Source of the DNA: Spirochaetaceae bacterium
GTDB taxonomy: Bacteria > Spirochaetota > Spirochaetia > Treponematales > Breznakiellaceae
Reading direction: 5' to 3'
Assembly (NCBI GenBank): GCA_031265535.1
Contig: JAISCO010000427.1
Coordinates: 1-5,481, forward strand
DNA: 5,481 nt
Part shown: one piece after another, positions 1-4,384 of the stretch
Numbering within the stretch: the stretch's first letter is position 1
Layout: each line of letters opens with the position of its first letter
The notes under the pieces: generated by a model
Databases searched by the model: none
Seen by the model: only the letters and a program-made list of their open reading frames with translations
Told to the model about the DNA's origin: nothing
Program-made: the position numbers and the translations under genes

Positions 1-19
1 GTAAACAGTCCTGTTATGC
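1..19 (-). repeat. attC-like recombination site, partial (5' end only)
   Basis: Read on the minus strand, this begins with the box GCATAAC (19 to 13), followed by AGGACTGTTTAC, and runs off the left edge. Bases 1-20 are identical to 1275-1294, the same end of the complete attC-like site further right. It begins 16 bases after the stop codon of the DUF2141 gene, the usual place for an attC at the tail of a cassette. Only one arm is visible, so the hairpin cannot be confirmed here. The call rests on identity with the complete copy. Confidence 0.7.
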
Positions 20-35
20 GCAGTTTTGCCGTACA

Positions 36-455
36 TTATATCCTTATTAAATTGATACTTATTCTTTTACTATAACTATTTACAACCGTTTTTAATTTTT
101 GAAAATTTCCGGGTATCCCGCCGGTATAATTTGTCATTCCAACTGGTTCCCGAGGCCTAAAGAAAAATGAATCCAATTTTCCATTGTTGTTTTCATCTTG
201 ATATACTGCAACTACATATTCTCCTTCCGGTAAATTTATATTATAACTTATTCTATTATCTATACTTTCTAGCCAAAATGAAATATACGGCTCTTTTTTC
301 TTGAAGTGATTTTCATTTGAAAAAACAGCAACCGCCACCCGTCCGCCGTTAATTATTACACCATTTATTTCAATAGTTACGGAAATAGTTTCGGGGAAAA
401 TGTTCCATGTTAATAACAGAAAAATACCAAAAAATGTTATTATCCTGTTATTCAT
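36..455 (-). CDS. Secreted DUF2141 family protein
   Basis: This 139-residue protein has a hydrophobic N-terminal signal-like segment (about residues 4-18) and no lipobox cysteine, so export to the periplasm or outside is likely. The body is a small beta-rich domain. LPEGEY (75-80) and VVAVYQDENNNGKLD (81-95), followed by PREPVGMTN (101-109), match the DUF2141 pattern of a G-Y-A-V strand, a DENxNGxLD acidic loop and a P-x-E-P-x-G-x-(S/T)-N motif. The acidic loop resembles a calcium-binding loop, but no function is established for the family. The ATG overlaps the TGA of the upstream methyltransferase-like gene (ATGA), and AAAGGA lies just upstream, so translation is probably coupled. The length fits the family and the protein looks intact. 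It is the last gene of cassette 1; its stop is followed directly by an attC arm. Confidence 0.85.
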   Translation of the reverse strand: MNNRIITFFGIFLLLTWNIFPETISVTIEINGVIINGGRVAVAVFSNENHFKKKEPYISFWLESIDNRISYNINLPEGEYVVAVYQDENNNGKLDSFFFRPREPVGMTNYTGGIPGNFQKLKTVVNSYSKRISINLIRI

Positions 456-1021
456 TTTTTTCCTTTTATAAATAATATTCTTGGAGTCTTTTTCATGTAT
501 TCAGTGTATATTTGACCGTATTTTTCTATACAATATTTTTCCTGCATAAAAAACATGGGGTATGATGATATAATGTTTATAACGGTTAATATCCATAACC
601 ATAAATTGTTTGCGATGATACCAACACCTATGCCCATTATAAAACCCATCACCTGCATCGGATTGCGGGATATTTTATACAATCCCCAGGTAATTGCCTC
701 GTCCGTTTTTACTCTGGAAAATTGCCACATTGCAACGGTTGCCAGAACCAGTCCAATAATATATACAACATTACCAGTGATAATAAGATAAATATTAGCA
801 TAAAATGGAATAAATAGTGAGAAAACCATTATTATATTCCGTGATACAAGACTTATCAAAGCCGAAGCCTTATCCAAAAAGGATCCTTGTATTGTAAATG
901 TAAGGATTTTTTGGCGTTTTTCCTTCGGCATAAACTTCATTACGGCAAATGTTGTCAATCCATAGGCGAGAAAATACCAAAATATATTTTTGAGACTTAA
1001 ATACTGCATAATTTTTTCCAC
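452..1021 (-). CDS. Isoprenylcysteine carboxyl methyltransferase / phospholipid methyltransferase-like membrane protein
   Basis: With the GTG start at 1021 the protein has 189 residues. It has hydrophobic membrane segments near residues 12-30, 58-77 and 83-100 and a hairpin pair near 125-155. The C-terminal signature of the ICMT/PEMT-type family is clear: GLYKISRNPMQVMGF (113-127, the G-x-Y-x-x-x-R-(H/N)-P element) and EKYCIEKYGQIYTEYMKKTP (161-180, the E-x-x-x-x-x-x-(Y/F)-G-x-x-Y-x-x-Y element). These bind S-adenosylmethionine in characterised members. Bacterial homologues methylate lipids or small molecules more often than prenylated proteins; the substrate here is unknown. An in-frame ATG lies at 1036, but it overlaps the GGAGG that best serves the GTG and sits at the predicted transcription start. 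The 3' end overlaps the DUF2141 start by four bases, forming a two-gene operon. Confidence 0.82.
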   Translation of the reverse strand: MEKIMQYLSLKNIFWYFLAYGLTTFAVMKFMPKEKRQKILTFTIQGSFLDKASALISLVSRNIIMVFSLFIPFYANIYLIITGNVVYIIGLVLATVAMWQFSRVKTDEAITWGLYKISRNPMQVMGFIMGIGVGIIANNLWLWILTVINIISSYPMFFMQEKYCIEKYGQIYTEYMKKTPRILFIKGKK

Positions 1022-1029
1022 AACGTTTG

Positions 1030-1034
1030 CCTCC
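1030..1034 (-). promoter_or_regulatory. Shine-Dalgarno GGAGG deciding the GTG start at 1021
   Basis: Read on the minus strand, ATGGAGGCAAACGTTGTG contains GGAGG eight bases before the GTG at 1021-1019. The alternative ATG (1036-1034) shares its G with this motif, has no SD of its own, and lies about one base from the predicted transcription start. The shorter GTG reading frame is therefore preferred. Confidence 0.65.
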
Positions 1035-1043
1035 ATTGACTTC

Positions 1044-1072
1044 AGTAAATCGTATTTTCAAAAAAGTGTCAA
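1044..1072 (-). promoter_or_regulatory. Sigma-70-type promoter of the ICMT-DUF2141 operon
   Basis: On the minus strand there is a perfect -35 TTGACA (1072-1067), a 17-base spacer and a -10 TTTACT (1049-1044, four of six matches to TATAAT). Transcription would begin near 1037, giving a very short leader that contains only the GGAGG. The promoter lies inside the cassette, about 50 bases from its first base, so expression need not depend on an integron promoter. Confidence 0.65.
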
Positions 1073-1103
1073 TCCTCTTTTGTATTTTTTTAAAAAAATC
1101 TTA

Positions 1104-1121
1104 GGCAAACTTGCGTATAAC
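1104..1121 (-). repeat. Cassette 1 start-end, complementary to 13-30
   Basis: Read from 1121 downward this is GTTATACGCAAGTTTGCC. The plus strand at 13-30 reads GTTATGCGCAGTTTTGCC, matching at 15 of 18 positions. The pair forms inverted ends of cassette 1, starting exactly at the predicted integrase box and continuing 11 bases beyond it. Confidence 0.7.
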
Positions 1122-1293
1122 GTTCCGGCTGTTTACGACGTTTTGGCGGCCCGAATAAGCAAATGCGTAGCATTTGCAGGGCCGACAAAATGTGCCGGAG
1201 CAACGGCGTGGGAATGGAGCGAAGCGGAATGACCTAGCAAAACCGGAGGCCGTGCTGCCGACTGGCGGCAAAGCGTAAACAGTCCTGTTATGC
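1115..1293 (-). repeat. Complete attC-like recombination site (attC of cassette 2)
   Basis: On the minus strand the site runs from the box GCATAAC (1293-1287) to GTTATAC (1121-1115). Inner arms CTGTTTACG (1283-1275) and CGTAAACAG (1138-1130) are perfectly complementary over nine bases. Further in, CCGCC and GGCGG can also pair, giving the nested imperfect palindrome expected of a folded attC. The central part holds a perfect 8-bp hairpin, gcaaatgc/gcatttgc with a 3-base loop (1159-1177). The order is outer box, spacer, inner box, variable centre, inner box, spacer, outer box. At about 179 bases it is long, though within the range of long chromosomal-integron sites such as Vibrio repeats. It follows the AAA+ gene in the same orientation, as cassettes require. 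The crossover would fall between G1121 and T1120. Confidence 0.75.
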
Positions 1294-1309
1294 GATGTTT
1301 TTTGCGCTA
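1287..1309 (+). repeat. Cassette 2 end arm, complementary to 3036-3058
   Basis: The plus strand here reads GTTATGCG, then three variable bases, then TTTTTTGCGCTA. The minus strand from 3058 reads GTTATGTG, three variable bases, then the same TTTTTTGCGCTA. That gives 19 of 23 matches in inverted orientation, flanking the whole AAA+ gene. Confidence 0.75.
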
Positions 1310-1357
1310 TCTAACTTGCAGAATTCTTGACATCAAGACATAGCAACAAAAAACCTG

Positions 1358-1392
1358 TTACGAAGCGGTACGCCATGGACGGTGGACCGTGC
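1358..1392 (+). repeat. Degenerate direct repeat flanking the AAA+ gene, copy A
   Basis: The stretch TTACGAAGCGG, a few variable bases, then CATGGACG and a terminal GTGC resembles 2937-2967 (TTACGAAACGG, three bases, CATGGACG and a terminal GTGC). The two copies lie in the same orientation on either side of the AAA+ coding region. Inside this copy ACGGT-GG-ACCGT is a small palindrome (1379-1390). The origin is unknown; it could be a dispersed genomic motif. Confidence 0.45.
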
Positions 1393-1413
1393 TTTATTGA
1401 CATATTATAGAAT

Positions 1414-2922
1414 TTATTTTAAATCTTCTATTACAAGTGTCGTTAAATCATCATCGGTTATATCATTGTCTACAGCTAACCTATTTGCCTGATTTTTTAT
1501 GACCGTTTCAAATAAATTCCTTACTTCACGAGCATTTGCAAAATTTTCTTTTTTTGTTTTCAAGGTATTTGTAAAAAATCTTCTTAAATGACTTTTTGCA
1601 TCTTCTGCAGTTTTATAATTATATTTATTGCATAAATTCATGAAAATATCATATAATTCTTCTGCCGTATAGTCTTCAAAATGAATGAATGTATTAAAAC
1701 GCGATTCAAGTCCAGGATTAGATTTTAAAAATTGTTTCATAAGATCAGGATAGCCAGCAACAATTACAATAAAATCGTCTCTATGATCTTCCATTACTTT
1801 TAATAAAGTATCAACAGACTCTTTTCCATAATCTGAATCAGTATCATTTGAAGTTAATGAATAAGCCTCATCTATAAAAAGTATTCCACCTAATGCTTTT
1901 TGAATAACTTCTGATGTTTTTATCGCAGTTTGGCCGACATATCCTGCTACAAGCCCTGATCGATCTACTTCAACAATATGTCCTTTTGACAAAACACCTA
2001 AAGCACAATAAATTTCCCCTAAAATACGCGCCACTGTTGTTTTCCCGGTTCCAGGATTTCCTGAAAAAACAAGGTGTAAAGACAAAGAGGCTTGTTGCAA
2101 ACCTTTTCGTTCCCGAATGTTTTTTATTTTTATTAAATTTACAATGGTATTAATTTCATCTTTTACACGTTTAAGACCTACTAATTCGTTAAGTTTCTGA
2201 AAAATAATTTCAAGAGATTTATTATTCTTTTGATTTTCATGGGTTTCTTTTCTATTTTGGTTATCTGTAGAAGTTTCTATTGTTTCTGTCACCTCTATTA
2301 AACCAAAAGATTGATGTAATTGAAAGATATATTGCCCAATTACCTCCTTCGCATCTATAAAATACGATTTACGCATTTCGTTTTTCTTTCCTGTGATATT
2401 AACAAAGTCTAACCCTAATTCTATGAAAACGACGGCTATTCCTTCGGAAAAAAGCGCCATTCCTTTTGATTTCAAGTATCTATAATTATTCTTATCAAAG
2501 AAAAGCAGAATATTAAAAGACAAGGGTAATTCAAATTGTCTGTCGTTATCATATACTTTTTCTAGTGTGTTATTATGCACGTATTTATACATATCCAAAT
2601 AGGAATAAAACATTTCTTCTGTTAAAGCTGTATTCATAAGAAAAGTATTATTTTCTGAAGCAAATGGTTGTAAGCAAATTAATAATTGGCGAAGAAAAAC
2701 AGTTTCATTGTGTGAAAAGTTTTTAATATTTTCTCCGCATCCAACAAGATAAATAACAAAATCAATAATATCATTGACAACCGTGTCTTGTAGATCAAAT
2801 CCTTCATTGCCATTTGTTAAGTTTTCGAAAATATCATCAGGTATTGTATTGTAAATATTTTTTCCATACCTACCGATCCTATTAAAAAAATTAATTATTA
2901 AGTCAATTACTTCTTCTCTCAT
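1414..2922 (-). CDS. CbbX/SpoVK (CbxX/CfxQ)-type AAA+ ATPase with an unrecognised N-terminal domain
   Basis: The 502-residue protein has a C-terminal AAA+ module of the CbbX/SpoVK clade. It shows Walker A GNPGTGKTT (288-296, K294), pore-loop-like GYVGQT (327-332), Walker B ILFIDEA (347-353, D351 and E352), a sensor-1 strand IVIVAGY (385-391), an arginine finger in NPGLESRF (402-409, R408) and sensor-2 NAREVRNLFE (463-472, R465). All catalytic residues are present, so an active hexameric remodelling ATPase is expected; the target is unknown. Residues 1-205 match nothing I recognise. The piece around 51-82 (YLVGCGENIKNFSHNETVFLR) is faintly TerB-like. A polar linker (about 211-235) joins the halves. 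The ATG at 2922 is chosen because TAAGGAGGG precedes it by eight bases. A longer frame to 3072 would translate the leader and promoter. There are no RuBisCO or sporulation genes nearby, so the CbbX and SpoVK roles do not carry over. It is the only gene in its cassette. Confidence 0.88.
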   Translation of the reverse strand: MREEVIDLIINFFNRIGRYGKNIYNTIPDDIFENLTNGNEGFDLQDTVVNDIIDFVIYLVGCGENIKNFSHNETVFLRQLLICLQPFASENNTFLMNTALTEEMFYSYLDMYKYVHNNTLEKVYDNDRQFELPLSFNILLFFDKNNYRYLKSKGMALFSEGIAVVFIELGLDFVNITGKKNEMRKSYFIDAKEVIGQYIFQLHQSFGLIEVTETIETSTDNQNRKETHENQKNNKSLEIIFQKLNELVGLKRVKDEINTIVNLIKIKNIRERKGLQQASLSLHLVFSGNPGTGKTTVARILGEIYCALGVLSKGHIVEVDRSGLVAGYVGQTAIKTSEVIQKALGGILFIDEAYSLTSNDTDSDYGKESVDTLLKVMEDHRDDFIVIVAGYPDLMKQFLKSNPGLESRFNTFIHFEDYTAEELYDIFMNLCNKYNYKTAEDAKSHLRRFFTNTLKTKKENFANAREVRNLFETVIKNQANRLAVDNDITDDDLTTLVIEDLK

Positions 2923-2930
2923 ACCTTTTG

Positions 2931-2939
2931 CCCTCCTTA
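2931..2939 (-). promoter_or_regulatory. Strong Shine-Dalgarno TAAGGAGGG of the AAA+ gene
   Basis: A nearly perfect anti-16S match ends eight bases before the ATG at 2922 and decides that start over upstream in-frame alternatives. It lies one base past the 3' arm of a leader hairpin, so folding could affect its accessibility. Confidence 0.75.
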
Positions 2940-2967
2940 CGAAACGGCGGCATGGACGCCGCTGTGC
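2937..2967 (+). repeat. Degenerate direct repeat flanking the AAA+ gene, copy B
   Basis: The stretch TTACGAAACGG, three bases, then CATGGACG and a terminal GTGC resembles 1358-1392 in the same orientation. This copy overlaps the leader hairpin and the edge of the SD, so part of the leader structure is built from the repeated sequence. Confidence 0.45.
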
Positions 2968-2979
2968 CCGAACCGTTTC
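2941..2979 (-). promoter_or_regulatory. Leader hairpin upstream of the AAA+ gene
   Basis: In the transcript, GAAACG (2979-2974) can pair with CGTTTC (2946-2941), and GCGGC (2962-2958) with GCCGC (2951-2947). The loop is GTCCAT, and an 11-base bulge lies on the 5' side. The structure lies inside the roughly 75-base leader and almost abuts the SD. It could modulate translation or stabilise the mRNA. No riboswitch class is recognised. Confidence 0.5.
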
Positions 2980-3002
2980 AGATTTTTTCTTGCATCCTTC
3001 AC

Positions 3003-3031
3003 ATAATATCATATACATCAATGTTACACAA
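3003..3031 (-). promoter_or_regulatory. Promoter of the AAA+ gene with extended -10
   Basis: On the minus strand there is -35 TTGTGT (3031-3026, three of six matches), a 17-base spacer ending in TGA, and -10 TATTAT (3008-3003, five of six). The TG one base before the -10 makes it an extended -10 promoter, which can compensate for the weak -35. Transcription would start near 2996. It lies about 25 bases inside the cassette start. Confidence 0.6.
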
Positions 3032-3035
3032 GTCC

Positions 3036-3058
3036 TAGCGCAAAAAATTGCACATAAC
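3036..3058 (-). repeat. Cassette 2 start arm, complementary to 1287-1309
   Basis: This is the partner of the arm at 1287-1309. It starts at the G of the predicted GTTATGT box and ends in TTTTTTGCGCTA. It marks the upstream cassette boundary and directly precedes the promoter. Confidence 0.75.
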
Positions 3059-3080
3059 TGGAATATAAACACCGTTGTGT
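3052..3080 (-). other. Possible attI-like or degenerate attC-like border site
   Basis: On the minus strand ACACAAC (3080-3074) and GTTATGT (3058-3052) are inverted boxes that pair over seven bases with one G-T wobble, 15 bases apart. They resemble the boxes of the complete site (GCATAAC and GTTATAC). The spacing is too short for a normal attC, so this may be an attI-type simple site, a secondary insertion site or chance. A second palindrome, TATAAACAC/GTGtcaTTTATA (3064-3088), overlaps it. Confidence 0.25.
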
Positions 3081-3189
3081 CATTTATAGCGCATCCTCGC
3101 CCAGCCCTGACCGGAGCCCCCGCTCCACTGCGATGGGCCCCCGCTAACCATAAGTGGTATCCTACTTTAATGCTGAGTGGGATACCATT
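3059..3189. other. GC-rich intergenic junction with repeats, no believable gene
   Basis: This stretch separates the AT-rich cassette from the broken DUF4469-type gene. It holds a GGAGC-CCCC-GCTCC hairpin (3113-3126), a 9-bp direct repeat GCCCCCGCT (3116-3124 and 3137-3145) and the 12-bp hairpin at 3155-3187. A 67-codon plus-strand frame crosses it but has no ribosome binding site and overlaps the cassette promoter, so it is not called. The composition and dense symmetry suggest a dispersed non-coding repeat. Confidence 0.4.
3155..3187. repeat. Strong hairpin: 12-bp stem, 9-base loop
   Basis: TGGTATCCTACT (3155-3166) pairs with AGTGGGATACCA (3176-3187), with one T-G wobble and the loop TTAATGCTG. 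Two more pairs are possible outside (3153-3154 with 3188-3189). It begins three bases past the original stop codon of the DUF4469-type gene. On the minus strand it is followed by CTTATGG rather than a U-run, so it is not a canonical terminator. It could be an mRNA 3' end stabiliser or the end of an inserted element. Confidence 0.6.
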
Positions 3190-3949
3190 CTAGTTTTGAA
3201 CGGTCAGTTTGAAGGCGGACCGTAGCGTCCGGCGGGTTTTCAGTATGGCCCATTGCCCTTCGCCGAGCTTGGGGTAACGATTACTAAGCCGTAATCGCTT
3301 CCCAACGTAAGGCCGACGGGGACAATCACTTTGAGCGTATTGGGCTCGTTGACGGCGATGATCTCCGCACGGGTGGCCGGACCCGGGCCGTCGAACCAGA
3401 GGCCAATGACGGCTTGCTGCGCGGCTTCCCTTTCGATCTTGAGGCCGTAGCCGTGGACCGTGAGCAGGTTCCCGATGGTCATCACTTCGTTCACGAGACC
3501 GGTCTTCTCGTCCAGCGCCTCGGCGATGAAGCCGTCGGTATCGTCAATACCGTCAATTTGCACCTTGACCCGGTCCTTGATGTACTCGCGGAGCGCGGCG
3601 GCTATCTGCATACGGAGTTCCAGATGGAGGCCCGGGGCAAGGCTGGTCTCCACGCCTCGTACTCGCCGGGCAGACGGAGCCATGTGTTGAACAGCGGGGT
3701 TTTGATTTTGTAGCCGTCGGCGGCGAGATAGTAGATGAGTTCGCAGGCGGCGGCGAAGCCTTCCTCGATGACTTTGGGGTCGGTTTCGATGTTGTAGACT
3801 TCCGCTTTGCTGGCGATGCCGTGGATGTCCAGTTCCGGCTGGAACACGGCCCGCAGGTTGTAAGGTTTCTTCGCGTTGGGCAGCCAGGCGTGAACAAACT
3901 TTCCCAGAACCTTGTGAATAATGTCTTTGACTTTGAAATTTATTGACAT
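3190..3949 (-). pseudogene. DUF4469-type HU/IHF-like DNA-binding protein, two frameshifts
   Basis: Three consecutive reading frames join into one family-like protein of 253 residues. Frame one (3949 to about 3657) gives residues 1-98, ending LRLPGEYE. After a missing base near 3655 the next frame continues GVETSLAPGLHLELRM and on to SSAKGNG. After a second missing base near 3249-3251 the last frame reads AILKTRRTLRSAFKLTVQN and stops at TAG (3192-3190). Residues about 1-140 correspond to the HU/IHF-like N-terminal part. IGNLLTVHGYGLKI (159-172), AVNEPNTLKVIVP, SSAKGNG and the final FKLTV strand match the Ig-like DUF4469 C-terminal domain. Both lesions sit in G runs (GAGGGC to GAGGC, GGGGCC to GGGCC). 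This could be real decay or homopolymer sequencing error. The start is supported by AGGAT eight bases upstream and a good promoter. Such proteins are thought to bind DNA; the physiological role is unclear. Confidence 0.75.
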
Positions 3950-3976
3950 AATTGATTATCCTATGAATAATGCGTT

Positions 3977-4006
3977 ATTATATGCTTGTTTTCTTTTCTT
4001 TGGCAA
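3977..4006 (-). promoter_or_regulatory. Promoter of the DUF4469-type gene
   Basis: On the minus strand there is -35 TTGCCA (4006-4001, four of six matches), an 18-base A-rich spacer and a perfect -10 TATAAT (3982-3977). Transcription would start near 3970, giving a leader of about 20 bases with AGGAT before the ATG at 3949. The intact promoter suggests that the gene decayed recently, or that the frameshifts are artefacts. Confidence 0.7.
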
Positions 4007-4037
4007 GTAGCCGGATAGATATATAAGAGATAAAAGA

Positions 4038-4114
4038 TCCACTGATTACGCTGATTACACTAATTTCTCTGGTTATGATAAACGTAATCTGCGTTAATCT
4101 ATGTAATCAGTGGA
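4038..4114. repeat. 77-bp palindromic repeat of GATTAC-type 9-mers
   Basis: The ends are a perfect 12-bp inverted repeat, TCCACTGATTAC (4038-4049) and GTAATCAGTGGA (4103-4114). The left half is a tandem of degenerate 9-mers: CTGATTACG, CTGATTACA, CTAATTTCT, CTGGTTATG (4042-4077). The right half carries the same motif inverted (CTGATTACA, TAGATTAAC, then CAGATTACG on the minus strand). Similar GATTAC/AATCTG repeats are scattered in intergenic regions of many bacteria. This one lies between the DUF4469-type promoter and the truncated tail gene, where the missing upstream phage sequence would be. Confidence 0.7.
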
Positions 4115-4162
4115 CATTATGAATACGTTCACCCTGTAGGGATGCTGATGGTTCGTGCGTAA

Positions 4163-4384
4163 GGGATTGGCGAAGCGCGGACGAATTTTCAGGAAGCGAT
4201 GCCGGCGCAAAGCGCGGCGGTCCAGCCGCCCTGGACCCGGAACGAACCGAAACCCGCGAAAAGCGAACCGCGCGCGGTGAAGATTGAAAACCTGTATTTG
4301 CAGTCGGACGACACCCTTGACCTTCTGAATTTTGTAAGACAGCTTGAACACGCCGTTTTACAGCCGGTGGAGATTGCAATATGA
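4163..4384 (+). pseudogene. C-terminal remnant of a probable phage tail tape-measure protein
   Basis: An open frame of 73 codons begins after TAA (4160-4162) without a convincing start. The first ATG in it (4199) has GGAA only a few bases upstream. The translated tail, with a proline- and alanine-rich stretch followed by VKIENLYLQSDDTLDLLNFV and VLQPVEIAI at the end, looks like the extreme C-terminus of a tape-measure protein. Its stop overlaps the next gene's ATG (ATGA), the usual arrangement in tail operons. The many hundreds of upstream residues expected are absent and replaced by the palindromic repeat, so this is a deletion or insertion remnant. The identity rests mainly on position and weak similarity; a small independent tail protein is the alternative. 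Confidence 0.5.

Larger units (their letters stand above)
13..1120 (-). mobile_element. Integron-type gene cassette 1 (ICMT-like + DUF2141), right-truncated by window edge
   Basis: On the minus strand the cassette starts at the TTATAC that completes the preceding attC box (crossover expected between 1121 and 1120). It contains a promoter, two overlapping genes and the start of its own attC (19 to 1). Its two ends are complementary beyond the boxes: GTTATACGCAAGTTTGCC read from 1121 downward and GTTATGCGCAGTTTTGCC read from 13 upward match at 15 of 18 positions. This is expected if the ends were once adjacent in a circular cassette. The true end lies beyond base 1. Confidence 0.65.
1121..3057 (-). 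mobile_element. Integron-type gene cassette 2 (AAA+ ATPase)
   Basis: This 1937-bp unit starts on the minus strand at the TTATGT at 3057 and ends at the G of the attC at 1121. It contains a promoter, a leader hairpin, one gene, a 120-base untranslated tail (1294-1413) with no recognisable gene or terminator, and the attC. The start-end (3058-3036) and the sequence flanking the attC (1287-1309) are complementary at 19 of 23 positions, including a perfect TTTTTTGCGCTA. This fixes the left boundary even though no clear attC precedes it. Base composition is much more AT-rich than the adjacent phage genes, consistent with an acquired cassette. Confidence 0.65.

Noticed and set aside
990..1232. Plus-strand 80-codon frame overlapping the attC site
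   Set aside because: It runs antisense through the promoter and into the attC hairpin, without an SD or recognisable protein.
1294..1413. Rho-independent terminator after the AAA+ gene
   Set aside because: Only weak symmetries (TCTTGA-CA-TCAAGA and ACGGT-GG-ACCGT) are present, and neither is followed by a U-run on the minus strand.
2922..3072. Longer AAA+ frame starting at 3072 (50 extra residues)
   Set aside because: It would translate the promoter, leader hairpin and SD and has no ribosome binding site. The ATG at 2922 has TAAGGAGGG at ideal spacing.
2990..3193. Plus-strand 67-codon frame across the junction
   Set aside because: It has no SD, overlaps the promoter and cassette end on the other strand, and its composition follows the intergenic repeats. 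It could be a translated dispersed repeat rather than a gene.
3155..3200. IS21-family-like terminal repeats (AGTGGTATCC and AGTGGGATACC)
   Set aside because: The two units are only loosely similar as direct repeats, no istA/istB remnant is visible, and the stretch is better explained as one hairpin. It remains possible but unsupported.
3216..3240. CGGAC-CGTAGC-GTCCG stem followed by TTTT as a plus-strand terminator
   Set aside because: No plus-strand gene ends there, the T-run is separated by GCGGG, and the sequence encodes the C-terminus of the reconstructed DUF4469-type protein.
3414..3897. Several overlapping frames on both strands inside the DUF4469-type gene
   Set aside because: They have low-complexity proline, serine, threonine or arginine composition and vanish once the two frameshifts are repaired.
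4042..4110. CRISPR array suggested by repeated GATTAC units
   Set aside because: Units are 9 bases in direct tandem and then inverted, without spacers of constant length or cas genes.
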